From Planctomycetota bacterium (GTDB taxonomy: Bacteria; Planctomycetota; UBA1135; UBA2386), in contig CANEYR010000001.1 of NCBI GenBank assembly GCA_947444055.1, positions 94,744-158,743 of the forward strand: 64,000 nucleotides of DNA, written 5' to 3'. Positions 49,683 to 59,489 of the stretch are shown here, piece after piece. Under the pieces are notes generated by a model that searched no databases, had not been told where the DNA came from, and saw only the letters and a program-made list of their open reading frames with translations. Position 1 is the stretch's first letter. Every line of letters begins with the position of its first letter. A program made the translations under genes and the position numbers.

Positions 49683-50352
49683 TCAGGTAGAAGTCGAGCC
49701 GTTCGACGTTCGTCAACGCCTTGCGGGCGGCGACTTCCTTCTCGGTCTTCGGCGGCGGCACGATCACCTTGTCGCCCTTCTTCCAATTGACCGGGCAGGC
49801 GACGCCATTGGCCTCAGCCGTCTGCAGCGCATCGACGACGCGCAGGATCTCATCGACGTTGCGGCCGACGTTGAGCGGGTAGTAGATGATTGCGCGGATC
49901 GTGCCCTTGGGGTCGATGAAGAACAGCGCGCGCACGGTCACCGTCGACGACTCGCCGGGGTGGATCATGCCGAACTGCTGGCTGACCTTCTTGTCGGTGT
50001 CGGCGATCAGCGGGTACGGCAGCCGCACCTTCAGGATCTGGTCGAGGTTCTCGACCCACGCGAGGTGGCTGTGGATCGAATCGATCGACACCCCGATCAG
50101 CTTGAAGTTGCGCGCTTCGAACTCGGCATTGCGACGTGCGAGTTCAGTCAGCTCCGTGGAGCAGACCGGCGTGAAGTCGGCGGGGTGCGAAAACAGCAGC
50201 GCCCACTTGCCGGCCTGCCAGTCGCGGAACTGCAGTTCGCCGTGCGTCGTGACGGCTTTGAAGTCGGGAGCGCTGTCGCCAATGCGCGGCATCGGGGTCG
50301 CCGTGTTGGCGGCCTGACCCGTTGCTTGTTCGGAAGGACTACCGGTGCACAT
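49666..50352 (-). CDS. Peroxiredoxin (Prx6/1-Cys type)
   Basis: The 228-residue protein reduces peroxides. The catalytic loop FSHPADFTPVCSTEL contains the peroxidatic cysteine, and the C-terminal extension (VNWKKGDKVIVPPPKTEKEV, YLIKKSL) is of the Prx6/Ahp1 type. A second cysteine in NGVACPVNW lies where some members place a resolving cysteine. The ATG at 50352 has a strong GGAG ribosome-binding site; an upstream in-frame start is unlikely. The stop lies inside the end of the convergent MBL/rhodanese gene. Confidence 0.93.
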   Translation of the reverse strand: MCTGSPSEQATGQAANTATPMPRIGDSAPDFKAVTTHGELQFRDWQAGKWALLFSHPADFTPVCSTELTELARRNAEFEARNFKLIGVSIDSIHSHLAWVENLDQILKVRLPYPLIADTDKKVSQQFGMIHPGESSTVTVRALFFIDPKGTIRAIIYYPLNVGRNVDEILRVVDALQTAEANGVACPVNWKKGDKVIVPPPKTEKEVAARKALTNVERLDFYLIKKSL

Positions 50353-50404
50353 GAGTTCTCCAGGGATTAGGGAGCTCACGATCATCCAACCGCACGCGCT
50401 CCGT

Positions 50405-52204
50405 TCAAACCGACTTCTTGGCTGTGCTGAGAATCTGCAGCTCTGCCATCTGTTCTGATGAGACGTCGCCCGGTGCCGACGCCATCAAGTCGAACGCGGT
50501 CGAGGTCTTCGGGAACGCGATGACGTCGCGAATGCTCTCGCGACCGAGCGCCAGCGTGACGATGCGGTCGACGCCGAGAGCGATGCCGCCGTGCGGCGGG
50601 CCGCCGTACTTGTAGGCGTCCAGCAAGAAGCCAAAGTTGGCGGCCTGCAGTTCTGGGCTGATGCCGAGGAACTCGAACACCTTCGCTTGCAGCGAAGGGC
50701 GGTGGATGCGGATCGAGCCCGAGCCGAGTTCCCACCCGTTCATCACGAAGTCATACGCCCGGCTGCGGATGGTCTCAGTGTCGACGCTGAAATCAGTGAT
50801 GTCCCAGTTGACCGGCGCGCTGAACGGGTTGTGCGCGAACTGCCAGCGCGCTTTCTCGCTGTTCCATTCGAACATCGGGAAGTTGAGCACCCAGCAGCCG
50901 CGGAAGACCTTCGGGTCGCGCAGACCCAAGATGCCGCCGACCTTGAGGCGCAGATCGCCCAGCGCCTTGTGCACGACCTTCTTCTGGTCGGCGACGAACA
51001 GCAGCAGGTCGCCTGGCTTCGCCTCCATGTGCGCGCAGAGTTCCTTGCCCTTGTCGCCTTCGAAAAACTTGGCGATCGAGCCTTCGACGCCGGCCGCGGT
51101 GACCTTGGCCCACGCCAGCCCCTTGGCGCCAAGCTGCACGACAAACGCCGTCAACTCGTCGATGCCCTTGCGTGAGAACTTGTCGGCGGCACCGACCGCG
51201 CAGATGCCTTTCACGATGCCGCCGGTCGCCACCGCGCCCGAGAACACCTTGAAGTCGCTCTTCTGTGCCAGCTCGGTGCAGTTCACCAAGGTCATGCCAA
51301 ACCGCAGGTCCGGCTTGTCACAACCGTACCTGTCCATCGCGTCGAAGAAGTCCAGCCGCGGGAACGGCTGCGGCACGTCGATGCCAAAGCCTTCCTTCAT
51401 GCCGTGCACGAACATCGCTTCGACCACATCGAGCACGTCGTGCTCTTCGACGAAGGACATCTCCAGATCGATCTGCGTGAACTCTGGCTGGCGATCGGCG
51501 CGTAGATCCTCGTCGCGGAAGCAACGCGCAATCTGGTAGTAGCGATCGAGCCCAGCCACCATGCACAGCTGCTTGAAGATCTGCGGGCTCTGCGGCAGGG
51601 CGAAGAACTTGCCTGGGTGCACGCGGCTTGGCACCAAGTAGTCACGCGCCCCTTCTGGCGTGCTCTTGGTCATGATCGGCGTCTCGATGTCGATGAAGCG
51701 GTTCTGCTGCAGGAAGTTGCGGATCGCGGTGACAAAGCGAGCTCGCTTCATCAGCGCCTCCTGCAGCGGCCGCCGACGCAGGTCGAGGTAGCGGTACTGC
51801 ATGCGCAGCTCCTCGTTGGCTTCGACCTTGTCGAGGATCTCGAACGGCGGCGTCTCGGCTTCACTCAGCACGATGACGGTGAGCGCGACCAACTCGATCT
51901 CGCCGGTGCTGCGGTTCCTGTTGACCTTGTCGGCGTCGCGCGGCCGCACGCGCCCGGCCACCGAGAGCACGTCCTCAGCCCCCAGTCGCCGCACGATGTC
52001 GAAGGTGCCCGCGGCCATGCCCTTCGCCTCCTGATCGACCACGATCTGGGTGACGCCGTAGCGATCGCGCAGGTCGAGGAACACGAGTTGGCCGTGATGG
52101 CGATGGTTTTCGATCCAGCCGTTGAGGACCACGTCTTGGTCCTTGTTGCCGATCGTCAATTCGCCGCAAGTGTGGGTGCGCTGCCAGGGAGAACGCTGAT
52201 TCAT
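50405..52204 (-). CDS. aspS: Aspartyl-tRNA synthetase
   Basis: The 599-residue class IIb synthetase is full length for the bacterial type. It has an N-terminal OB-fold anticodon-binding domain (VVLNGWIENHRHHGQLVFLDLRD), motif 2 (FRDEDLRADRQPEFTQIDLEMSF), the bacterial insertion domain (about 290-420), and motif 3 (GGIALGVDRIVTLALG). I use the ATG at 52204, one codon after an in-frame TTG. Whether it also charges tRNA-Asn cannot be read with confidence here. Confidence 0.97.
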   Translation of the reverse strand: MNQRSPWQRTHTCGELTIGNKDQDVVLNGWIENHRHHGQLVFLDLRDRYGVTQIVVDQEAKGMAAGTFDIVRRLGAEDVLSVAGRVRPRDADKVNRNRSTGEIELVALTVIVLSEAETPPFEILDKVEANEELRMQYRYLDLRRRPLQEALMKRARFVTAIRNFLQQNRFIDIETPIMTKSTPEGARDYLVPSRVHPGKFFALPQSPQIFKQLCMVAGLDRYYQIARCFRDEDLRADRQPEFTQIDLEMSFVEEHDVLDVVEAMFVHGMKEGFGIDVPQPFPRLDFFDAMDRYGCDKPDLRFGMTLVNCTELAQKSDFKVFSGAVATGGIVKGICAVGAADKFSRKGIDELTAFVVQLGAKGLAWAKVTAAGVEGSIAKFFEGDKGKELCAHMEAKPGDLLLFVADQKKVVHKALGDLRLKVGGILGLRDPKVFRGCWVLNFPMFEWNSEKARWQFAHNPFSAPVNWDITDFSVDTETIRSRAYDFVMNGWELGSGSIRIHRPSLQAKVFEFLGISPELQAANFGFLLDAYKYGGPPHGGIALGVDRIVTLALGRESIRDVIAFPKTSTAFDLMASAPGDVSSEQMAELQILSTAKKSV

Positions 52205-52249
52205 CAAGATCCCGTTTTGGGGGAAGAGTCGTATCCGGCGCCCTGGGGG

Positions 52250-53317
52250 TTATCCAGGACGCGCCCGCACCCACGCACCAAACAGCCACAGCAAGCCGGC
52301 CAGCAACGCCCACAGCGGCAGTACCTGGTTGGCAACGCCGACCACGAGCGCGACGAAGGCGCCGACGCCGACAACGGTGAGAATCGCTGGCAGCGGACCG
52401 CGGCGGCAACCAGCGTGCAGCGTGGCGGGAATCTGTTCCATCGGCGTGAACGCAAACAGCAACAGCCAGACGCGCATGTAGGGACCCGTGTCCATCGTCA
52501 TCCACGTCATCAGGTGGAACCCCATCGCCGCCGGCAAGAAGAACCAGCGCGACCGCGGCCACAGCAGCACCAACGGAAACGCGGTTTGCACGAAGACGAC
52601 GCCGAGGCTCTGCACTTGGCACCAGAACACGCTGCTCGCAAAGGTGCGCGACCAGGCGCCATCGTGGCCGAGCATGATGCCTTGCAGGGTGTAGCCGTTG
52701 AACCAATCGACGCCGCCGAGCAGCAGCTTCGCGCTGCCAGCGCCGCAGTAGCCGACCGCGAGGGTGAACTGCGTGATCCAGATCGGCAGCCCGCTGACCG
52801 GTGCGATGGGAAACACGTGGTAGCCCCGCCGCCGTTGCCACCAGGCCGTGAGCACGGCGTCGACCGAGACGCGCGCGCCGACGTTCGCGAACGGCAGGGC
52901 CATCAGGGCAAACGCCAGCGCGACCTTGTCGTGATGTGGTTTGCCGAACGAGTAGGCGAGCCCCGACCAATAGAAGAACGCCAGCGCGCCGACGGCGCAC
53001 GACCAGCGCGACAGCACGCCGACCAGGCCGAGCAGCAGCGCCACGGTGCCGACGACAAACACCAGGTTGGCGACTTCGAGGCCGACCGGGTCGAGACCCA
53101 GCACCTGCATGAAGAAGAGCGGTGTCCACGGGCGCTCAGCACCAGTGGTGCTCACGGCTTTGGCATCAGCGAACACCAACCCCGCGTACAGCCACACGTC
53201 GTAGAGGGCGACCCCACAGACGAGCGCCCGCAAGGCACCAAGCCGTGCGGCTGGCACCGGCGCCAAGAAGCAGCGATCTAGCCACGACCAGAACGAGCAT
53301 GGTGCTTCGCTGGTCAT
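52250..53317 (-). CDS. HTTM (horizontally transferred transmembrane) domain protein
   Basis: The 355-residue protein is polytopic. It shows the HTTM/vitamin K-dependent gamma-carboxylase-like N-terminal domain: RLGALRALVCGVALYDVWLYAG, SFGKPHHDKVALAFALMALPFA, and FTLAVGYCGAGSAKLLLGGVDWFNGYTLQG. The catalytic lysine and the lumenal carboxylase domain of true gamma-carboxylases are not present. The start overlaps the stop of the upstream propeller/membrane protein (ATGA), implying a two-protein unit. The function of HTTM proteins is largely unknown. Confidence 0.8.
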   Translation of the reverse strand: MTSEAPCSFWSWLDRCFLAPVPAARLGALRALVCGVALYDVWLYAGLVFADAKAVSTTGAERPWTPLFFMQVLGLDPVGLEVANLVFVVGTVALLLGLVGVLSRWSCAVGALAFFYWSGLAYSFGKPHHDKVALAFALMALPFANVGARVSVDAVLTAWWQRRRGYHVFPIAPVSGLPIWITQFTLAVGYCGAGSAKLLLGGVDWFNGYTLQGIMLGHDGAWSRTFASSVFWCQVQSLGVVFVQTAFPLVLLWPRSRWFFLPAAMGFHLMTWMTMDTGPYMRVWLLLFAFTPMEQIPATLHAGCRRGPLPAILTVVGVGAFVALVVGVANQVLPLWALLAGLLWLFGAWVRARPG

Positions 53318-54663
53318 GGCGCCCTGTAGGTGACGAGCACCGTCGGCGCGACGTCGACCGGTCCGTGCGCCGTCAGACGAATGCGACCATCGGCCAACAC
53401 GAAGCCGACAAACGGCGCCTCGCCCGCGCGGCGCTGACGCGCGACCTTGGCAAACAGCGCCTGGCGATGGTGCTCGGCCCCGTAGACCACTTCCGCCAGC
53501 ATCTGCCAGTAGCCGTCTTGCACGACGCCGAGATCGTCTTCGTGCAGCGGCACCCGGCTGCCATCGCTGCGCAACCCGACGATGCGAGGGCGGAAGAGCA
53601 CGTCGTTTTGATGCCAGTTCTCGGTGTACATCGAGAAGCCGACGAACGGCCAGCTGCGTCCGTAGCCCAGGACCGCGGCCAACAACTGCAAGACGACGAC
53701 GGCCAACACCCCAGTGCGCAGCAGCGCCAGTGCGCAGCGTCTCGCCACGCTACCGCCGCCGCCCCAGCGGTAGCTGCAGCCAAAGAGCGCGAGCAGGCAC
53801 GCGGCGAACGCCAACGGCAAAGCGCGCGGGTCGAAAGCCCGCGGCAGTGGCACCTCGATGGAGTACTCGCCGACGATGGTGCGACGCAGGTCGCGATCGA
53901 CGGCGTGTACTTCCACAACGTGCCACCCTGGACGCAGACCGCGCACCGTGTTGCCTTCGATCGGCAACAGCAAGTGGTGGTGGCGACGGCGATGGCGCAG
54001 CGTCGCCCCGCCCCTCGCTTGCACCTCGATCGCCAAGGTTACGTCCCCATTGGCGGCCGCCGTCAGTGGCGACTGACTCGCAGGCGCCGTGCGCACCCTC
54101 GGCGCGTCGCCGACATCCGGCTCGTAGCGGAACGTGCCAGCCGCCGTCGCCAGCAGGAGTCGACCGTCGTCACCGATGGCGACCCGCGTGAACGTCGCTG
54201 GCGGCAGACCATCTGTCGCCGCAAAGGCGCGCCCAAAACGCAGACGAAGATCCAACACGCCAAAACTCGTCGAGGTGCACCACCAGACCCGGCCTTGCCG
54301 ATCGGCCGCCACGCTGATGACGCCAGCCGCAGGCGCGCCATCGTGCACATCGGCGCGGTCGAGCACCGGATGCTGCGCATCGGCGACGAACACGCCGTTC
54401 TCGCCACCAGCCACCACGGTGCCCCACGGCACCATCGTCAGCGCGTGCACCGTTCCCGTCGGCGCCGTGCTCGCCATGGCCCGCACACCCGTCGCGTCCC
54501 TGATCTCGACGGCTGCTGCCGTGAGCGAGAAGTGCAAACCCGGAGCCACTTCGAGGGCGGCGACCGCGGGCGGCAGAGCCGCCGTCGTTGGCACGAAATC
54601 CTGGGCCGCGACGGTTGCCGCGAGCAGCCACCCACAAAGCCACGTCAGCGCCAACCACCGCAT
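53314..54663 (-). CDS. Secreted propeller-like protein with C-terminal membrane/HTTM-partner domain
   Basis: A signal peptide is clear (about 1-20, LALTWLCGWLLAATVAA|QD). Residues about 25-200 contain repeated beta-strand units (VVAGGENGVFVADAQHPV, VISVAADRQGRVWWCTSTSFGVLDL, RVAIGDDGRLLLATAAGTFRY) that look like propeller blades of the two-component-regulator type. A Y_Y_Y-like beta domain follows. Two membrane helices (about 290-310 and 320-345) then precede a tail with WPFVGFSMYTENWHQND, a motif common in membrane partners of HTTM proteins. It starts 24 bases after the ABC permease. I read it as a sensor-like partner of the HTTM protein. Confidence 0.65.
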   Translation of the reverse strand: MRWLALTWLCGWLLAATVAAQDFVPTTAALPPAVAALEVAPGLHFSLTAAAVEIRDATGVRAMASTAPTGTVHALTMVPWGTVVAGGENGVFVADAQHPVLDRADVHDGAPAAGVISVAADRQGRVWWCTSTSFGVLDLRLRFGRAFAATDGLPPATFTRVAIGDDGRLLLATAAGTFRYEPDVGDAPRVRTAPASQSPLTAAANGDVTLAIEVQARGGATLRHRRRHHHLLLPIEGNTVRGLRPGWHVVEVHAVDRDLRRTIVGEYSIEVPLPRAFDPRALPLAFAACLLALFGCSYRWGGGGSVARRCALALLRTGVLAVVVLQLLAAVLGYGRSWPFVGFSMYTENWHQNDVLFRPRIVGLRSDGSRVPLHEDDLGVVQDGYWQMLAEVVYGAEHHRQALFAKVARQRRAGEAPFVGFVLADGRIRLTAHGPVDVAPTVLVTYRAP

Positions 54664-54687
54664 GCGTCGCGCATGCTAGTGCGACGG

Positions 54688-57294
54688 CTACTCGTAACGC
54701 ACGGACTCACTCGGACTCTGTCGCAGCGCCCGCCAAGCTGGCACCACCGCCGCCAACACCGCCGTCGCGAACGCCGCCACCGGTGCCAACACGAACCACT
54801 GCAGCGGCCAAGTCACCGGCGCATCCAACTTGGCCACGTGGTTCATGCCGAGGACCAGGACCGACGACAGTGGCATCGCCAGCCCAACCGACAACAAACT
54901 CGCCAACGCCGCCACCACCATGCCTTCCAGCAAGAAGCTGCCGCACAACGCGCCGCGAGTGATGCCGAGTGCGCGCAGAACGCCGAGCTCGCGCACGCGT
55001 CCGAGCGTGGCAATCGTCATGCCGTTCACCAACCCGACTCCCGCCAAGATCAGCATCAAGAACAACAGCCAATCGAACAGCTGGAAGTCCTTGGCGACGT
55101 CGCGGGAGAAATAGGAACGGATCCACTCGCCCGTCTTGCTGCTGGCGACCCCCGGCAACAGGTTCTTGGCGGCCGCGGTGATCGCGTTGGGGTCGGCGTT
55201 CTTGTCCAGCCGCAGGGTCACGTACTCGACGCAAGTCGGCGGGACGCAAAAGTCGTGACGCAACCAGTGCGGGGAGGCGACCGCGAACGCGCGTTCGTCG
55301 GCGTCGAACCCGGCACTGTCGCTGACCGTCAGCACTTCGTAGGACACCGGCACCCCGTTCTTGTCGCGCAACGCGAGCAAGTGCCCTTCGTGCCAATCGC
55401 GGGCCTTGGCCAGGCGCGTGCTGACGATCAGCGTGCGCACTTTGCTATCGGTGTAACGCTGCACCAAGCGCTGGTCGCCTTCGAGCGGACCACCCACCCC
55501 AGCCGCACTCGTCACCGACAGTCCACGCAGCAAGAACCCACCGCCGCGTTCCTCGCCTTCGAGCGCATCGACTTGGCGCACTCCCGGCACCGCGGCGAGC
55601 TGTTGCGCGATCTCCGCGGTGGTGCCCCGGCAGCGTAGGAACATGCGGTCGTCGATCGCGCGCACCGAGAAGTGGTGCACTTCGGCCTGCAGCGACGCGG
55701 TCACGCTCTTCAAGCCGAGCAGTGCTAGCAACACCGCCGACAGCCCGCACACCGCCGCCGCGATGCGTTCTGACGAGCGCGCGACGACTTTGCTGACGAG
55801 CCACCCGGCCATCGGCAGGAACGGTCGGCACGGCCACAACAGCACCCGCCCGAGCAGCGAAGTGATACCCGGCGCCAGCAGCAGCACGGTGCCGAACAGA
55901 CCGAGCATGCCGACAAGTTCGAGCAACACGATGCGCATCTCGCTGCCTTCTTCGACGGCGAGCGGCGTCATCGCCAGATACGCCAGCGGCAACGCCAGCA
56001 CCAACAAGCCGAACATCCACAGGTGCACACCGCGCAGCAGGTCGACGCCATCGTCCTTGCCCGGCGCCAAACCCCGCGCTTGCAGAATGTCGAGCGCTGG
56101 CACCTGCCTAGCGCGCATCAACGGGAACATGGCCCCAGCGATCGTGAACATCACGCCGAGCGCCGCCGTCCAGCCGACGGGGAACAGCGGAATCTCAAAC
56201 GTCGTCCATTCCTTGCCGAGGCCGAGCGAGCTGACTTTGTTGAACTGCAGCCACAGGGCGAGCAAGAGGCCGAGGCCCACACCGAGGGCGGAGCCGACGA
56301 CGCCGAGCAGCAACGCGTCCAACAGGAAGATGCGCGTGATTGCACCCGTTCCCGCCCCTAGGCACCGCAGCAAGCCGAGCTGCCGAACCCGCGCCACCAG
56401 CGAATGCGACAGGGTTTGGAATACGACGAACATGCCGAGCAACAGCCCCAAGCCGCCGAGCACCTTCAGGCCGTTGCGGAAGGCGCGTTCATCCGCACCT
56501 TCACCGATCATCGCGCCGCGCGCATCTTGCACCGTGTAGTCAGCAACGAGGTCGCGCCGCAGCCGATCGAGGTCGGTGCCTTCGTGGCGCAACAAGTGGT
56601 AGAGGTTGCCGCCGAGTGGCCGCAGGCGATTGGCGATGTCGAGGCCGGTCACCGCCATCATGCTCTGGTTGCGTTTGCCGAGCAGTTGCGGCTCGAGCAC
56701 ACCCACGACCGTGACCTCGACTGCAAACGGCTGGCCACCAGCGGGCGGGTCGATCGGCACCATCTGGCCGTCCTTGCACTCCACTCGCTGCAGTGCGGGC
56801 GGTTCTTGCAAGGACAACTTGGCGCCCACCTCCACCGCCAGCATGCGTGCCGCTTCACTGCCAAGCAGAATGCCGGCCGTGGCCAGCGCGTCGTCGGCCG
56901 CCACCAGGTTGCGACCGCGGTTCACCACATAGTGCGCGAACACATCCGCCGGCAGTGGGCCAAGGCCAAACACCGCCAAGTCGAGTGGCTGCCCACCGGC
57001 AACGGCGAAGCCGCGGGCTTCGCGCCACACCGCGACGTCCTTGACGCCTTGGCGTGCCCTGAGGTCGGCAACCACGTCCGGCAGCGCCCGCGCCGCCTCC
57101 TTCGGCAGCACTTCCAGATCCACGAAGCCGCGCTGCGGATCCTGGGCCCGCAGTCGACTTTGGATGGTGTTGTGGTCCATCACGTAGATGGCCACCACGA
57201 TCGCCACACCGAGTGCGATGCCGACCAAGGTCAGCAGCACCCGCAGGCGGCTAGATGCCCAATTCCTGGAGACGATGAAAAACGTCAGCGACAC
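54688..57294 (-). CDS. ABC transporter permease (FtsX/MacB/LolCE-type), 868 aa
   Basis: The start is a GTG at 57294, overlapping the ATPase gene by 44 bases. The N-terminus SLTFFIVSRNWASSRLRVLL leads into a first membrane helix. The protein has the duplicated FtsX architecture: a periplasmic MacB-PCD-like domain (about 60-270), three helices, a second set with another periplasmic domain (about 550-720), and a final helix cluster ending in PAWRALRQSPSESVRYE. Permeases with 8-10 helices and no extra ATPase domain often export lipoproteins or peptides, or signal in cell-wall control. The paired ATPase is next door. Confidence 0.85.
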   Translation of the reverse strand: MSLTFFIVSRNWASSRLRVLLTLVGIALGVAIVVAIYVMDHNTIQSRLRAQDPQRGFVDLEVLPKEAARALPDVVADLRARQGVKDVAVWREARGFAVAGGQPLDLAVFGLGPLPADVFAHYVVNRGRNLVAADDALATAGILLGSEAARMLAVEVGAKLSLQEPPALQRVECKDGQMVPIDPPAGGQPFAVEVTVVGVLEPQLLGKRNQSMMAVTGLDIANRLRPLGGNLYHLLRHEGTDLDRLRRDLVADYTVQDARGAMIGEGADERAFRNGLKVLGGLGLLLGMFVVFQTLSHSLVARVRQLGLLRCLGAGTGAITRIFLLDALLLGVVGSALGVGLGLLLALWLQFNKVSSLGLGKEWTTFEIPLFPVGWTAALGVMFTIAGAMFPLMRARQVPALDILQARGLAPGKDDGVDLLRGVHLWMFGLLVLALPLAYLAMTPLAVEEGSEMRIVLLELVGMLGLFGTVLLLAPGITSLLGRVLLWPCRPFLPMAGWLVSKVVARSSERIAAAVCGLSAVLLALLGLKSVTASLQAEVHHFSVRAIDDRMFLRCRGTTAEIAQQLAAVPGVRQVDALEGEERGGGFLLRGLSVTSAAGVGGPLEGDQRLVQRYTDSKVRTLIVSTRLAKARDWHEGHLLALRDKNGVPVSYEVLTVSDSAGFDADERAFAVASPHWLRHDFCVPPTCVEYVTLRLDKNADPNAITAAAKNLLPGVASSKTGEWIRSYFSRDVAKDFQLFDWLLFLMLILAGVGLVNGMTIATLGRVRELGVLRALGITRGALCGSFLLEGMVVAALASLLSVGLAMPLSSVLVLGMNHVAKLDAPVTWPLQWFVLAPVAAFATAVLAAVVPAWRALRQSPSESVRYE

Positions 57295-58045
57295 GGAAAG
57301 GGCCTCCGGTGAGCTCGGCGTTTGCGCGCAGAGCACCATCATGTAGGAACAGGACGCGATCCCCCGCCGCGGCATCGCGTGGGTTGTGCGTCACCAACAG
57401 GATGGCGGCACCGAGTTTGGTGCAGACATCGCGCAATAGAGCGACGACCTCTTCTCCCGCCTTGCTCGACAGGTTGCCGGTTGGCTCGTCAGCGAGCACC
57501 AGCGGCGGTTGCGTCGACAGCGCCCGCGCGATCGAAACCCGCTGCATCTCGCCGCCCGACAGCGACGACGGCAGGCGCTTCTTCAACTTTTCGACGCCGA
57601 GCAACTGCAGCAAGCCATCGATGCGGCCCGCGTGACGCCGAGGGCGTTCGCCGGCGATGCGCAGCGGCAGCGTGACGTTCTCTTCGACCGTCAGGTCCGG
57701 CAGCAGATTGAAGAACTGGAAGATGAAGCCGATGCGCGTGCGACGCAGGCGGGCGCGATCCTCTTCATTGCCAGCGCCAAGGTCATCACCGGCTAGCAGC
57801 ACTTGCCCCGCCGACGGGCGGTCGAGGCCCGCCAAGAGATGCAGCAGCGTCGACTTGCCAGAACCCGAAGGCCCCATGATGGTCGCGAACTCGCCGGCGC
57901 GCAGTTCGAAGCTGACATCGCGCACGATCGGCACCTGTTGGCCTTCGATCGTTCGCAGTCGAAACACGGAACGTACCGACAACACCGGCACGGTGGCCGT
58001 CAGCGGTGGCGCTGCCGTCTGAGGGGTGGGCGAAGCAGAGGTCAT
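57251..58045 (-). CDS. ABC transporter ATP-binding protein (MacB/LolD-type)
   Basis: The 264-residue ATPase has Walker A GPSGSGKST, the Q-loop FQFFNLLPDLT, the signature LSGGEMQR, Walker B VLADEPTGNL and the H-loop LLVTHNP. These features place it in the MacB/LolD/FtsE group that drives FtsX-type permeases. The ATG at 58045 is chosen because the sequence upstream has no ABC similarity. The overlap with the permease gene suggests strict co-translation. Confidence 0.95.
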   Translation of the reverse strand: MTSASPTPQTAAPPLTATVPVLSVRSVFRLRTIEGQQVPIVRDVSFELRAGEFATIMGPSGSGKSTLLHLLAGLDRPSAGQVLLAGDDLGAGNEEDRARLRRTRIGFIFQFFNLLPDLTVEENVTLPLRIAGERPRRHAGRIDGLLQLLGVEKLKKRLPSSLSGGEMQRVSIARALSTQPPLVLADEPTGNLSSKAGEEVVALLRDVCTKLGAAILLVTHNPRDAAAGDRVLFLHDGALRANAELTGGPFRVADVFHRLQELGI

Positions 58046-58185
58046 GGCAGCTAGGGGGTCCAGCGAGCGAAGCACCGCCGCGGCGGGCGGCCATCTACTT
58101 TGCCACGCCAAGTGAACGCTGTCAAGCGGCTCGCCGGCACCGCATCGTGTCGGCACGGCGGCCCGCGCCGCGCCGAACCCACCGG

Positions 58186-59376
58186 CTACTGCTTCTTGAT
58201 CTCGACCAGCTCGATGTAGAACACCAACGTCGCATTCTCCGGGATCTTTGGCGGCGAGCCGCGCGCGCCATAGGCGAGGTCGGCCGGGATGGTGAACAAG
58301 AACTTGCCACCTGGCTTCATCAACTGCAGGCCCTCGGTCCAACCCTTGACGACGCGGTTCAGCGGGAACTCACTGGGGGTGCCGCGCGCGTGCGAGCTAT
58401 CGAACAGGCTGCCGTCCAGCAGCCAACCCGAGTAATGCGCGACCACCGTGTCGGCAGCCTTCGGCGACTCGCCTTCGCCGGCGGCGATCACTTCGTATTG
58501 CAGGCCGGTCTGGGTCGTCACCGTCTTGGCTTTGTCGCAGACGCGAAACTCGGGCAACTTGTTGATGCCGGTCAACTCGAGTTCCCACACCGAGGCGCCC
58601 CCGGCGTTGGGAAACAACTTCTCGGGCACCTCGGCGCGCAGCACGGTGCCGAGCTTGCACAGCTTGGCAAGGTCAGCGAACCACGGGAACGGCATCGTGG
58701 CCAGGGTGCCGCTGATGCGGTGGTTCTTCTGTCGCTCGGAGCAATCGACCAAGTCGCCCGTCGCCTTCCAAATGGCGTAGCGCAGCGCAATGCCGTCATT
58801 GGCGCCGACCACGCCCCCTTCGCCAGCCACCACCGTCTCCCACTTGATGCCGTTGTCCATCGTCTGCTGGGCCTCGGGCTTGGCTTGGCGCAACGTCGGC
58901 ATGCGCACGATGTTCAGCAACTCGACGTCGAACACCAACGTCGCATTGCCTGGGATCTTCGGTGGTCGGCCTTGGTCCCCGTAAGCGAGGTTGCCGGGGA
59001 TCACAAACTTGCAGCGAGCACCCGGCGACATCAGCAGCAGGCCTTCCGTCCAACCCTTGATGACCTGGCTGACCCCGAACGTGGCCGGCTCACCGCGGTC
59101 GTGCGAGCTGTCGAACTTGGTGCCGTCGGTGAGCCAACCGGTGTAGTGCACCTCGACCATGTCGTCGGCCTTCGGGCCAGGCGCTGCCGCCCCCTTCTTC
59201 AAGAACCCGTATTCGAGACCCGAAGCCGTCTTCTGCATGTCCTTGCACTCGGGAATGGCACTCTGCGGCGCTGGCGCGGGCGCGGGCACCGGATCCTGCG
59301 TGACCAAACGGGTGGGCGAAGCGGAGAGAGCGGCGACCAAAGTCAGAGTCGCGGCGCTGGCGATCAATGCGTTCAT
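58186..59376 (-). CDS. Secreted triple FKBP-fold peptidyl-prolyl isomerase
   Basis: A signal peptide (about 1-20) and a Pro/Ala linker precede three FKBP-like units. The first (about 50-157) and third (about 296-396) keep the canonical FKBP core: [22 protein letters not shown] / [31 protein letters not shown], and [28 protein letters not shown]. The middle unit (about 173-290) has lost most active-site residues ([17 protein letters not shown]) and may be structural. It would fold envelope proteins. It stands alone, 140 bases upstream of the ABC genes. Confidence 0.9.
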   Translation of the reverse strand: MNALIASAATLTLVAALSASPTRLVTQDPVPAPAPAPQSAIPECKDMQKTASGLEYGFLKKGAAAPGPKADDMVEVHYTGWLTDGTKFDSSHDRGEPATFGVSQVIKGWTEGLLLMSPGARCKFVIPGNLAYGDQGRPPKIPGNATLVFDVELLNIVRMPTLRQAKPEAQQTMDNGIKWETVVAGEGGVVGANDGIALRYAIWKATGDLVDCSERQKNHRISGTLATMPFPWFADLAKLCKLGTVLRAEVPEKLFPNAGGASVWELELTGINKLPEFRVCDKAKTVTTQTGLQYEVIAAGEGESPKAADTVVAHYSGWLLDGSLFDSSHARGTPSEFPLNRVVKGWTEGLQLMKPGGKFLFTIPADLAYGARGSPPKIPENATLVFYIELVEIKKQ

Positions 59377-59489
59377 TCTCGTGTTTGCTAGAAGGGCCGG
59401 AAATCGGCGCAGCAGTGTATCGGCGGGTTAGGGCGCGGTCACGGCACCACCAGCCTTGGTCTCGACAATCTCGAAGGCAACCGAACGAC

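Noticed and set aside
53122..55638. 838-codon plus-strand frame over the propeller protein and the permease
   Set aside because: It has no domain features, and the opposite-strand genes have signal peptides, membrane helices and motifs.
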